A program made the position numbers and the translations under genes. Positions 51,249 through 60,365 of a DNA stretch of 64,000 bases are shown piece by piece. The notes beneath the pieces are model-generated. The model did no database searches, was not told the origin of the DNA, and saw only the letters and a list, made by a program, of their open reading frames with translations. Location of the stretch: positions 1 to 64,000 of the forward strand of contig CAZSLC010000005.1 in the NCBI GenBank assembly GCA_964607675.1. The letters are read 5' to 3'. The DNA is from CAZSLC01 sp964607675 (lineage in GTDB: Bacteria > Bacteroidota > Bacteroidia > Bacteroidales > UBA932). Every line of letters begins with the position of its first letter. The first letter of the stretch is position 1.

Positions 51249-52595
51249 ATGGAAAAACGTGGAAACTTCGGTAGTTCCTTCGGCGTCCTTGTTGCAATGG
51301 CAGGGTCTGCAGTAGGGCTTGGTAATTTATGGAGGTTCCCCTATCTTGTAGGGACAAATGGGGGTGCCGCATTTATTTGTATATATCTTTGCTTTGTATT
51401 TTTAATATGTCTTCCGATAATGTTTTCAGAATTTATTATAGGGAGAAGATCTCATGCAAATGCAATAGGTGCTTTTAAAGTTTTGGCTCCCCATTCCAAA
51501 TGGGGCGTTGTTGGAATTGTCTCTTTATTAGGAGCTTTATTCATTTTGTCATTTTATAGTGTTGTAGGGGGATGGACCATCAACTATCTCATTAGAAGTC
51601 TCACATTTAGTATCTCTTCTATGGATACTGTAGCCCTTACAAATCTATTTGAGGAGGTTTCAACCACCACATTTTTACCAATAGTCTTTGTTTTTATATT
51701 TCTGGCTATCACGGCATTGATTGTCATTGCTGGAGTTGAAAAAGGGATAGAGAAATACACCAAAATAATGATGCCCGCGCTATTTATTATGGTTATTATC
51801 ATAGCAGTTCGCTCTATCACTCTTCCTGGGGCAGGAAGTGGACTGTCATTTCTTTTCAAACCTGACTTTTCAAAGATCAATGGAGATACATTTCTTGCTG
51901 CTATGGGACAAGCCTTTTTTTCACTAAGTCTTGGATGCGGCACTATCATGACGTACGCCTCTTATGTTAAAAAGAATGAAAATATAATTAGAGCATCCAC
52001 TCTGACTGCAATATCTGATACTATTTTTGCAATTATTGCAGGAGTAGCCATTATGCCTGCAGTATTTGCCTTCAACATCTCTCCAACAGAGGGACCAGGG
52101 CTTGTTTTCAAGACGCTTCCCTTTATTTTCAACCATATCACAGGCGGTTCAATTATCTCAATTCTTTTTTTCTTTATCCTTTTCATAGCTGCTATCACCT
52201 CTTCAATATCATTGCTTGAAGTGGCAGTTGCATATATGAAAGAGGAGTTTAAGATGAGTAGAAAAATGGCTGCCTTAATTTGCACTGCCCTAATGATGGT
52301 AACTGGGACCCTCTCCTCTCTTTCTCAGGGAGTGTTATCTGATATTCATATATTTGGACTCAATTTCTTTGACTTTTTCGACTATGTCTCTTCTAATATT
52401 TTAATGCCAATAGGGGGATTGCTCGTTGTGCTATTTGTTGGTTGGAGATTAGATAAAGCAATATTTTTAGAAGAGCTTTCTAATAGTGGTAAACTATCTT
52501 ATACCTTATCCTTCTTAAATCTCATAAGGTTTATAGTCAAATTCTTAGCTCCTGTGGTTATTGCGATAATAATGATTAGCGGGATAATAGCATAG
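51249..52595 (+). CDS. Sodium:neurotransmitter symporter (NSS/SNF) family transporter
   Basis: Inner-membrane Na+-coupled amino-acid transporter of 448 residues with about 11-12 TM helices and the LeuT fold. The unwound TM1 region is GVLVAMAGSAVGLGNLWRFPYLVGTNGGAAF (~10-40), the most conserved part of the family. TM6 has AFFSLSLGCGTIMTYASYV. The amino acid carried is not deducible. It follows folA by six bases. Its 3' end overlaps the convergent YfhO gene by 51 bases, the longest antisense overlap in the window. Confidence 0.93.
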   Translation: MEKRGNFGSSFGVLVAMAGSAVGLGNLWRFPYLVGTNGGAAFICIYLCFVFLICLPIMFSEFIIGRRSHANAIGAFKVLAPHSKWGVVGIVSLLGALFILSFYSVVGGWTINYLIRSLTFSISSMDTVALTNLFEEVSTTTFLPIVFVFIFLAITALIVIAGVEKGIEKYTKIMMPALFIMVIIIAVRSITLPGAGSGLSFLFKPDFSKINGDTFLAAMGQAFFSLSLGCGTIMTYASYVKKNENIIRASTLTAISDTIFAIIAGVAIMPAVFAFNISPTEGPGLVFKTLPFIFNHITGGSIISILFFFILFIAAITSSISLLEVAVAYMKEEFKMSRKMAALICTALMMVTGTLSSLSQGVLSDIHIFGLNFFDFFDYVSSNILMPIGGLLVVLFVGWRLDKAIFLEELSNSGKLSYTLSFLNLIRFIVKFLAPVVIAIIMISGIIA

Positions 52596-55055
52596 CAGAG
52601 CTAATAAAGAGAGCAACAATATAATAGAACTTATTTGTGAAATTGTTTTACCCTCTTTGAAAGAGGGTGGATCAAATCTAAATGTGATTGAATGCTCACC
52701 CTCTGGTAGTACCATCCCTCTAAGGATATAGTTGCCTCTGAATATTTCTGCAGGAGAGCCGTCAATTGTTGCCACCCATCCCTCTGGGTAGAACACCTCA
52801 CTAAAAAGTGCAATACCATTTTCAGAAGAGGAATATTTATATTCCAAAGAGTTAGGGGCATATTTAACAAGATCAATTTTACCTTCATTGGTATTGGCAA
52901 CTGAAGCACTAATCAAATCTTTCATCTCCGATGACAATGACTTGGAATTGATCACAACGCTGTTTTTGGGGTCAACCTCTCCGAGTAAAGCAATCTCCTC
53001 ATCGGCACTTTCAGCCCACCTTACATTGTTGACAAACCATCCATTCCCAAGTGTTTGATTATATAGGATAGGTGGATTTTCGCCTGAAATAATGATATAT
53101 TTTGTATTAAGCATTGCCAATACAGGGTAATATCCCATATTATGTTGGATATCATTTATTGTCACATTTTGATTGGAAGAAATTGTTTCGTTAATACTTT
53201 TTGCGATAAGGGATATCTCAGGAGCAATATATTTGTCAATTAAATCTTGATAACGTTGAAGCTTGGCAGGACTATACCCACCAATAGTTTTATGGTGGTA
53301 ACTTGAGTGGGCATCATTGAAGGTATTAACACTTATATCGAGAACCCTATAATCTGGATCATTGTCTTCTAAAATCATTTTATCAACCGCCCTTTCTGCA
53401 AACTGATTTTGAAAATCGTTTCTGCGCACAAAATGAGAACTATTGAGATATCTTTTATCAATACCCCAAAAGTCAATAATCACTAAAGCTGTAAGTAATC
53501 CTACGGAAATATGTTGTTTTAATTTGCCAATAGTAAACAGATATAACAAAGTAGCCCCAAGCAAAATAAAAATGGAAGACCTAACAGCATCGTTTATTAA
53601 AAGAGATTTCCTATCAGAAGAGAGGGCATCAGCAATATCTTTTGGCAACTGTGCATCTGCAGGAGAGGTAAATGAGCCAAAGATAAGTTGAACGATGGAT
53701 AGAATCACTATGATCAACACAGATGTAGCAGAGGCGTAAAGTACCTTTTTATTGTAGGAAGAGGGAGATTTGAGCAATTGATTAATCCCCAGTACACCCA
53801 TTACAGGGATTGTAATCTGTAAAATAACCAAAATCATTGAAACAGTCCTAAACTTATTGTAAAGAGGAGCATAGTTGAAAAACAATTTACTCATCACCAT
53901 GAAATTAGAACCCCATCCGAGGAGAAGAGCCAGTACAGAGATACCTATCAGCCACCATTTATACCTCCCTTTAATAACAAAAAGACCAAGAATAAACAAG
54001 AAAACAGCAATAGCACCCATGTACATTGGGCCAGCAGTAAAGGGTTGAGGCCCCCAATATAGAGGAAGTTGTTGAATCACCTCTTCTGCCCCTGCATATT
54101 TCCCCTTCATAACCTTATAGACAGCAGAGTTTTGATCAAGGCTACCAGCAGAAGCACCACCATTGAAGTTGGGTCTCATCAAATTAGGGGTTTCTTCAAT
54201 TCCATAAGACCAGGAAGTAGCATAATCAATTTTTAGTCCATCACCAGTCTGCAAATGTTTATCATCAGTAAGTTCAGAGCCACCTCTCATAGTGTGTTTT
54301 GCATACTCATAGGTTGGAAGAAGGTGGTTGGTATTGGTGGCGATTCCAAGGATACCAGCTACAAGGAGCATAAGGGATGTCTTTAGAAATTTAGGAAAAA
54401 CCTTTTCTCTGATAGCCCCACACATCTCAGCGATGGCATATCCAAAGATGATGATTGCCAAATAATATGTAATCTGTGGATGATTAGCTTTTATCTGGAA
54501 ACTTAGTGCAACGGCAAATAAGATAGCCCCCAAGAGAGATTTCTTACGGTATGCGTAAACTACAGCAGCGAGTACCCATGGCATAAATGCAATAGCAACC
54601 ATTTTAGTATTGTGTCCTACCTGAATGATTTGCATATTGTAAGAACAGAAAGAGATAGCTACTGCTCCGAGAGCTGCAACCCATATATTAGCACCAAAAG
54701 CCAAAAAAAGAAGAAAACTGCCGATTAAGGAGATGAGTAGGTAACTTGCTGGTCTTTCCCCTAAAAAAAGTAAATCATAAATAGGCTGAGTGTAGTCTCC
54801 TTTATAATTTACCGAAATAGAAGTGGCAGGCATCCCTGAGAACATAGAGTTTGTCCATAAAGTTGGATCATCTGGATGTTCCTTATTGTATTTGACAATT
54901 TCATTTGCCATCCCTTGCCAAGAGGAAATATCCGATTGATTTACAACTTTACCACTTAAAACTTCTGGGACATATGCATAAGCAACAACGGCGAAAACTA
55001 CAATTACCAAAAAATAAGGCAATATTTTTTTTAAAAGATCTTTATCAAATGACAT
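52545..55055 (-). CDS. YfhO family membrane protein
   Basis: Large membrane protein of 836 residues of the YfhO family, GT-C-like proteins with many TM helices and a large soluble portion. It begins with a TM (ILPYFLVIVVFAVVAYAYVP), then SDISSWQGMANEIVKYN and TNSMFSGMPATSISVNYKGDY. About 10-12 TM helices lie between residues 80 and 540, followed by a soluble domain (~545-800) and a final TM. The family is linked to lipid-carrier-dependent glycosylation of cell-wall polymers in Firmicutes; the role in Bacteroidota is not established. It is three bases from the upstream glycosyltransferase gene, consistent with an envelope-glycan unit. Confidence 0.88.
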   Translation of the reverse strand: MSFDKDLLKKILPYFLVIVVFAVVAYAYVPEVLSGKVVNQSDISSWQGMANEIVKYNKEHPDDPTLWTNSMFSGMPATSISVNYKGDYTQPIYDLLFLGERPASYLLISLIGSFLLFLAFGANIWVAALGAVAISFCSYNMQIIQVGHNTKMVAIAFMPWVLAAVVYAYRKKSLLGAILFAVALSFQIKANHPQITYYLAIIIFGYAIAEMCGAIREKVFPKFLKTSLMLLVAGILGIATNTNHLLPTYEYAKHTMRGGSELTDDKHLQTGDGLKIDYATSWSYGIEETPNLMRPNFNGGASAGSLDQNSAVYKVMKGKYAGAEEVIQQLPLYWGPQPFTAGPMYMGAIAVFLFILGLFVIKGRYKWWLIGISVLALLLGWGSNFMVMSKLFFNYAPLYNKFRTVSMILVILQITIPVMGVLGINQLLKSPSSYNKKVLYASATSVLIIVILSIVQLIFGSFTSPADAQLPKDIADALSSDRKSLLINDAVRSSIFILLGATLLYLFTIGKLKQHISVGLLTALVIIDFWGIDKRYLNSSHFVRRNDFQNQFAERAVDKMILEDNDPDYRVLDISVNTFNDAHSSYHHKTIGGYSPAKLQRYQDLIDKYIAPEISLIAKSINETISSNQNVTINDIQHNMGYYPVLAMLNTKYIIISGENPPILYNQTLGNGWFVNNVRWAESADEEIALLGEVDPKNSVVINSKSLSSEMKDLISASVANTNEGKIDLVKYAPNSLEYKYSSSENGIALFSEVFYPEGWVATIDGSPAEIFRGNYILRGMVLPEGEHSITFRFDPPSFKEGKTISQISSIILLLSLLALLCYYPANHYYRNNHRS

Positions 55056-55058
55056 ATT

Positions 55059-56363
55059 TTATTTATTACTAATATTGTTTAATAAAACTGTGAGTTGAGA
55101 AGTTAATTCTCTTCTTGAATAATTTTTTATTTTGTCTTTTTCAGGCTTAAATTCTTTATAATTAATCAAATAATCATACAGCTGCTCCTCTTCGTCCCAT
55201 TCAAAGATAGCACCAGAGTTAGTCTCTTTTAGCAATGTGGAAAGGTCGCTCTCTTTAGGGCCAAAAGCTATGATAGGTCGTTGGGCTGCCAAGTATTCAA
55301 AAAATTTACCAGTCAAAATCCCTTTTGATTCTGGATCTTTTGAAAGAGGTAGAATTAAAAAATCGCTCTCAATCTGATAGTGAATAATATCCTTATGTGC
55401 GATATACCCCAAATCTTCCAAATACTCCGATAGACCATTATGATAAATATCATCTATAACCCCACTCTCTGCTTTCCCAATTAATCTAATTAGTAAATTA
55501 TCTTTATAATAGTCATCCTCGTCAATTAGTTTTTTAAGGTTCTTCCATAAAATATCAGGATTAAATGAGTCTTGAAGAAGCCCAGAGTAGGTAAGGACAA
55601 ATTTTTTAGTAGTATCTTTATGTTTGTAGTTTACATCAAAATCATCACTGTCATATCCGTTAGTTATGCAATAAACAATTTTTTTCCTTTTCCCCTCATT
55701 ATTAATTGAGGATTCTAAATCATTTTTAATAGTATTGGATACAGTGATAATCGCAGATGCGTTATTTAAAATGGAACTTTCCATTTTATATTGCAATTTC
55801 TTAACTATCTGGCACATTGGAAGTCGCTTGAAATAGTAAATTTTTGTCCATGGGTCGCGAAAGTCTGCGCACCAAGGGATTCCCAATTTTTTACTAAGTT
55901 TTTTTGCAATCAAGTGCATTGAATGAGGTGGGCCTGTTGAAATAATGCAATCGACAGGATTATCTCTCAAATATTTTTTTAAAAATCTATAAGAGGGATT
56001 TATCCAGAAAAATTTGGGATCGGGTATGAAAAAATTGGCTCTAATCCACAGAGCTACTCTCTCTTTGAGACCACTTTTCTCACTATTTTTGATTGGATTT
56101 ATCTGAGTATTCTTATCCTTTTTAAAATTAATAAATTTTTTATAAAAAGAGTATGGTTCCCAAATAGGATGTTTAATAACTTTCATCCCTTTACACTCTT
56201 CTTCAAGGGAGTGGTCATAAATATTGATATCAGGATTTGAAGGGGTATATATAATGGGCTCCCATCCGTAATCTGGCATATACTTAGCGAACTTAAGCCA
56301 TCTTTGTACTCCTGATCCCCCACTGGGAGGCCAATAATATGTTATTATTAATCCCTTTTTCAC
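55059..56363 (-). CDS. Glycosyltransferase (GT4-like)
   Basis: Predicted GT-B glycosyltransferase of 434 residues starting with GTG (KKGLIITYYWPPSGGSGVQR). The PPSGGSGVQRWLKFAKYMPDYGW start is a common form of GT4-like enzymes. A middle Rossmann strand is FVLTYSGLLQDSFNPDILW, and the donor-site end includes LLPLSKDPESKGILTGKFFEYLAAQRPIIAFGPKESD. Forms a two-gene unit with yfhO. Sugar and acceptor unknown. A promoter box is ~50 bases upstream. Confidence 0.85.
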   Translation of the reverse strand: MKKGLIITYYWPPSGGSGVQRWLKFAKYMPDYGWEPIIYTPSNPDINIYDHSLEEECKGMKVIKHPIWEPYSFYKKFINFKKDKNTQINPIKNSEKSGLKERVALWIRANFFIPDPKFFWINPSYRFLKKYLRDNPVDCIISTGPPHSMHLIAKKLSKKLGIPWCADFRDPWTKIYYFKRLPMCQIVKKLQYKMESSILNNASAIITVSNTIKNDLESSINNEGKRKKIVYCITNGYDSDDFDVNYKHKDTTKKFVLTYSGLLQDSFNPDILWKNLKKLIDEDDYYKDNLLIRLIGKAESGVIDDIYHNGLSEYLEDLGYIAHKDIIHYQIESDFLILPLSKDPESKGILTGKFFEYLAAQRPIIAFGPKESDLSTLLKETNSGAIFEWDEEEQLYDYLINYKEFKPEKDKIKNYSRRELTSQLTVLLNNISNK

Positions 56364-56413
56364 TATATAAATATCTTATTTAGTATAGGTGTTGCAATTA
56401 TTCTTAAAAAAGA

Positions 56414-56421
56414 CAAATATA
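56414..56421 (-). promoter_or_regulatory. Promoter -7 box for GT4-yfhO unit
   Basis: TATATTTG on the minus strand, ~50 bases before the GTG start at 56363. No clear -33 element. Confidence 0.4.
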
Positions 56422-56451
56422 GTGTAAAACATTTACTTGAATGGCAATAAT

Positions 56452-56461
56452 GTGATATCAC
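56452..56461. repeat. 10-base palindrome between divergent GT4 and mutS
   Basis: GTGATATCAC, a perfect palindrome lying 17 bases upstream of the mutS -7 box in the 128-base divergent region. Possible operator; could be chance. Confidence 0.3.
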
Positions 56462-56477
56462 TTTTCCAAAAAAGAGT

Positions 56478-56485
56478 TACATTTG
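56478..56485 (+). promoter_or_regulatory. Promoter -7 box for mutS
   Basis: TACATTTG ending six bases before ATG 56492. The in-frame TTG at 56483 lies in the box itself, so ATG is preferred and a leaderless mRNA is likely. Confidence 0.5.
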
Positions 56486-56491
56486 TCAACT

Positions 56492-59092
56492 ATGAAAGGT
56501 GAAAAAACAATAGTAGAAACACCGTTGATGAAGCAGTATTTTGCTGTTAAGGCAAAATATCCAGATGCCATTATTTTGTTCAGAGTTGGAGACTTTTATG
56601 AAACTTTTGATAAGGATGCAGTCCTTGCAAGTAAAATATTAGGGATTGTACTTACTAAAAGATCCAATGGAGCGGCTGCTTACGTAGATTTGGCTGGTTT
56701 TCCACACCATTCGATTGATTTGTATCTTCCCAAATTGGTTAGAGCAGGTCATAAGGTGGCCGTATGTGATCAGCTGGAGGATCCAAAATTGACAAAGAAA
56801 ATTGTTAGAAGGGGTGTTACAGAGCTTGTTACTCCAGGTGTGGCGTATAATGAGCAGCTTCTTCCTCAAAAAGAGAACAATTTCCTTGCTGCTATTCATT
56901 TTTACAAAGACAAAGCTGGAATAGCCTTTCTTGATATTTCTACTGGTACTTTTAAAGTATCGGAGGGAGATTTGGATTACATCGACTTATTGATTTCCAA
57001 TTTCAACCCAAAAGAGATATTAGTGCAAAAAGGGTTTGAAAAAGGGGTAAAAGAGAGATTTGGGACTAACATATATATATCATCTATGGATGAGTGGGCC
57101 TTTGTTTTTGATTCGTCATATCAAAAACTTAGGAAACATTTTTGTATTGACTCTTTGAAAGGTTTCGGAGTTGAAAATTTGCCTCTTGGAATAACTGCAG
57201 CTGGGGCCATCCTCTACTACCTTGAAAATAACCAACAAGCCTATTCAGATTATTGTCCTGGCAGGAGTTTAAAACACATTTGTTCCATATCGAGGATTGA
57301 CGAGGGTGAATTTGTGTGGCTCGATAAATTTACCATTTCCAACCTTGAACTTTTCGCTCCATCGTCTCTCAATGGTGTCTCTCTGCTTGATATATTGGAT
57401 AATACTTCTTCTCCTATGGGGGGGAGGCTTATGAGAAATTGGTTGGCAATGCCTTCGAAAAATATAGAAGAGATTAAAGGAAGGCACGATGTGGTGGAGA
57501 AATTGGTCTCCGATCAAGAGTTGATATCCCTGGCAAGGGTGCAACTGGGCGCAATTGGTGATTTAGAACGTATCATCTCTCGAGCAGCAGCTGGAAGGGT
57601 GACACCGAGGGAGGTTGTACAACTGCGAAAAGGGTTGGATCGGATACCATCTATAAAAGAGCATTTCAATGATTTAGCCCCCGACCTTGATGATTGCTTG
57701 CAACTCCGTAAAATCCTGATTGCAAAGATAAAAGAAGATACTGCGGGGCAAATCGGTAAGGGAGAAGTTATTTCAAGTGGTGTTGACTCAATGTTGGATG
57801 ATTTGAGGAACATTGTTCATAATGGGAAAAAGATCCTTCTCGATATTCAAGAAAGGGAAATAGCAAGGACAGGAATATCATCCTTAAAAATAAGTTACAA
57901 CAATGTATTTGGTTATTACCTTGAAGTACGTAACACACATAAAGATAAGGTTCCAGAAGATTGGATTAGGAAACAGACCTTGGTTTCAGCAGAAAGATAC
58001 ATTACTCAAGAATTGAAGGACTATGAGGAGAAAATCTTAGGAGCTGAGGAGAAAATATACAAATTAGAGAGTGAAATATTTGCTTCCGTTGTTGAACAGA
58101 TACAAAGCAATATTTCAACGATTCAAAAGAATGCCAATATTTTGGCACAATTTGATTGTCTTGTTTCATTTGCATATAATGCAGTAAGCTATAATTATTG
58201 CAGGCCATTGCTCAACGATAGTGCTGAAATTAAAATCAAGGGGGGACGACACCCTGTAATTGAAAGATTGATGCCTGAAGGCGAGGAGTATGTTTCCAAC
58301 GATTTGATTCTCGATAATGTCCAACAAATTATAATTTTAACTGGGCCTAATATGGCGGGAAAGTCTGCTTTGTTGAGACAAACTGCACTTATAGTATTGA
58401 TGGCGCAAATAGGCTCTTTTGTCCCTGCTCATTTGGCAGAGATAGGGTATGTTGATAAAATCTTCACAAGGGTGGGTGCCTCAGATAATATTTCAAGAGG
58501 AGAGTCAACTTTTATGGTAGAAATGCTTGAAACAGCAACTATTCTTCACAATATCTCCCCTCGCTCTCTTATCCTTCTTGATGAAATTGGAAGAGGAACA
58601 AGTACATTTGATGGGATGTCTATTGCATGGGCAATTGTAGAATACATTCATGAAAAAGGTGGCGGAGCAAAAACACTCTTTGCAACACATTATCACGAAC
58701 TTAATGATTTGGCGAACAAATACAGAAGAGTTAAGAATTATCATATATCTGTTAAGGAGGTGGATGGGAAGGTGCTATTTTTAAGAAAATTATGTAAAGG
58801 TGGAGTCGCTCATAGTTTCGGTATTCATGTAGCAAGATTGGCGGGAATGCCATACGATGTAATAGCATCAGCCGAGAAAAAGCTCAGGAGCCTTGAGAAT
58901 GAAAAAGTAAAATATTCCAAAAATAAAAATATGAATAATGAAGAGGAGGCTATACAACTCTCGTTATTCCAAATAGAGGATCCGTTATTGTTGGATATAA
59001 AAGAGACCCTGGAGAAGACAGATCTAAATACAATGTCGCCAATGGATACTTTCGATCTGATAAGGGGACTTAAAAAGAAAATAGGTATTTAA
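56492..59092 (+). CDS. mutS: DNA mismatch repair protein MutS
   Basis: Recognises mispaired bases and starts mismatch repair. 866 residues from ATG 56492. The mismatch-reading motif is FRVGDFYETF, so Phe-x-Glu is present. The connector, lever and clamp follow. The ATPase has Walker A TGPNMAGKSALLRQ, RGESTFMVEM, Walker B LILLDEIGRGTSTFDG and ATHYHELNDL. The C-terminal tail has MPYDVIASAEKKL. Full length with no lesion. It is followed by an ABC permease ten bases later, with no known functional link. mutL is not in the window. Confidence 0.98.
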   Translation: MKGEKTIVETPLMKQYFAVKAKYPDAIILFRVGDFYETFDKDAVLASKILGIVLTKRSNGAAAYVDLAGFPHHSIDLYLPKLVRAGHKVAVCDQLEDPKLTKKIVRRGVTELVTPGVAYNEQLLPQKENNFLAAIHFYKDKAGIAFLDISTGTFKVSEGDLDYIDLLISNFNPKEILVQKGFEKGVKERFGTNIYISSMDEWAFVFDSSYQKLRKHFCIDSLKGFGVENLPLGITAAGAILYYLENNQQAYSDYCPGRSLKHICSISRIDEGEFVWLDKFTISNLELFAPSSLNGVSLLDILDNTSSPMGGRLMRNWLAMPSKNIEEIKGRHDVVEKLVSDQELISLARVQLGAIGDLERIISRAAAGRVTPREVVQLRKGLDRIPSIKEHFNDLAPDLDDCLQLRKILIAKIKEDTAGQIGKGEVISSGVDSMLDDLRNIVHNGKKILLDIQEREIARTGISSLKISYNNVFGYYLEVRNTHKDKVPEDWIRKQTLVSAERYITQELKDYEEKILGAEEKIYKLESEIFASVVEQIQSNISTIQKNANILAQFDCLVSFAYNAVSYNYCRPLLNDSAEIKIKGGRHPVIERLMPEGEEYVSNDLILDNVQQIIILTGPNMAGKSALLRQTALIVLMAQIGSFVPAHLAEIGYVDKIFTRVGASDNISRGESTFMVEMLETATILHNISPRSLILLDEIGRGTSTFDGMSIAWAIVEYIHEKGGGAKTLFATHYHELNDLANKYRRVKNYHISVKEVDGKVLFLRKLCKGGVAHSFGIHVARLAGMPYDVIASAEKKLRSLENEKVKYSKNKNMNNEEEAIQLSLFQIEDPLLLDIKETLEKTDLNTMSPMDTFDLIRGLKKKIGI

Positions 59093-59102
59093 AAATAAAG
59101 CA

Positions 59103-60365
59103 ATGAGAAAATTTGTGAAGGAATTGTTGATTATAATCAACTTAGTAGGGGAGAGCACTATTATAGCTTTCTCATCGTTGAAGAATGATAAGTTTAGAAC
59201 ATTTTTATCCTTATTAGGAGTTTCGATTGGTATTTTTTCCATAGTTATGGTTTTTTGTGCGGTTGACTCTCTAAAAACAAATGTTAAGAAAGGTCTTAGT
59301 TCTTTCGGGAAGGATGTTGTATATGTTATGGAATCTCCTTGGGAAGTGGAAGGCGATAATTTCAAATGGTGGGAGTATCGGGAAAGACCCCCTATAAGGA
59401 TGGATGAGAGTGAGTTTTTAAAGAAAAACTCAAAATTATCCCAAGACATAGTTTTTCTTGTCACGTTTTACGATGTGTTCAAACACAAAAGAAATTCATT
59501 TAGTAATGGTTATGTTGTAGCGACTACACCAAATCTTGAAAATGTATCTGCTCTCATTGTGGAAAAAGGGAGAAATATTTCAAATCTCGAATATGCAAAC
59601 GGAAGTAATGTGACGATTCTTGGCCACTCTGTAGCAGAGGTTCTTTTCCCCAATGAAGATCCAGTCGGGAAGGTAGTCAAAATCGGAAATTTGCCAATGC
59701 AGGTGATAGGTGTTAGTAAAAGGGTTGGAGAGAGTATGGTCTCAATTTTCGATATAGACAATGCTGTTATTATTCCTATGAAGTATGGGAAAAATTTTGT
59801 GGATATCAATAGACGAGGAGGGATGATTATTGCCTCTCCAAAGAGTGGTGTCAATAAAGCTGATTTTGACAATGAACTTAGGTTCATAATGAGAGCATAT
59901 CGAAATATTAGAATTACAGAAAATGATGATTTTGCAATAAATCATATGACCTACCTTGTCTCTGCTTTTGATGATTTGTTAAAAGTAATAAACAAAGTTG
60001 GATGGATTATTGGTGCTTTCTCTTTACTTATTGGGGGATTTGGAATAGCTAATATTATGTTTGTTTCTGTCAAAGAGAGGACTCCTCAAATAGGAATTCA
60101 AAAGGCACTTGGAGCTAAAAGATATTTTATCCTCACTCAATTTTTATTTGAGTCGGCTATTCTCTCTATTGCAGGTGGTATCCTTGGAATAATGTTAGTA
60201 TTTATCATCTCTATTTTTATGAGAAACAACGAAAGTTTTCCAATTATTTTGACATTGGGAAATAGTTTAAAAGGGATAGCAATAGCTATTGTGATAGGGA
60301 TCTTATCGGGCATCATTCCAGCTGCGGCTGGGGCCAAATTAGACCCTGTTAAGGCTATCAGTTAG
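59103..60365 (+). CDS. MacB-like ABC transporter permease
   Basis: Predicted FtsX/MacB-type permease of 420 residues: N-terminal TM (FRTFLSLLGVSIGIFSIVMVF, ~38-58), a periplasmic MacB_PCD domain (~59-300) with VVATTPNLENVSALIVEKGRNISNLEYANGSNVTILGHSVAEVLF, then three TM helices in the FtsX domain (IGAFSLLIGGFGIANIMFVSVKERTPQIGIQKALGAKR). No ATPase or membrane-fusion gene is adjacent, so the partner is elsewhere. The family usually exports or acts mechanically on lipoproteins or peptides. Its 3' end overlaps convergent rsmA by 27 bases. Confidence 0.9.
   Translation: MRKFVKELLIIINLVGESTIIAFSSLKNDKFRTFLSLLGVSIGIFSIVMVFCAVDSLKTNVKKGLSSFGKDVVYVMESPWEVEGDNFKWWEYRERPPIRMDESEFLKKNSKLSQDIVFLVTFYDVFKHKRNSFSNGYVVATTPNLENVSALIVEKGRNISNLEYANGSNVTILGHSVAEVLFPNEDPVGKVVKIGNLPMQVIGVSKRVGESMVSIFDIDNAVIIPMKYGKNFVDINRRGGMIIASPKSGVNKADFDNELRFIMRAYRNIRITENDDFAINHMTYLVSAFDDLLKVINKVGWIIGAFSLLIGGFGIANIMFVSVKERTPQIGIQKALGAKRYFILTQFLFESAILSIAGGILGIMLVFIISIFMRNNESFPIILTLGNSLKGIAIAIVIGILSGIIPAAAGAKLDPVKAIS

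Noticed and set aside
59024..59464. 146-residue minus-strand open frame opposite the mutS end and permease start
   Set aside because: It spans two well-supported plus-strand genes and shows no domain; a composition artefact.
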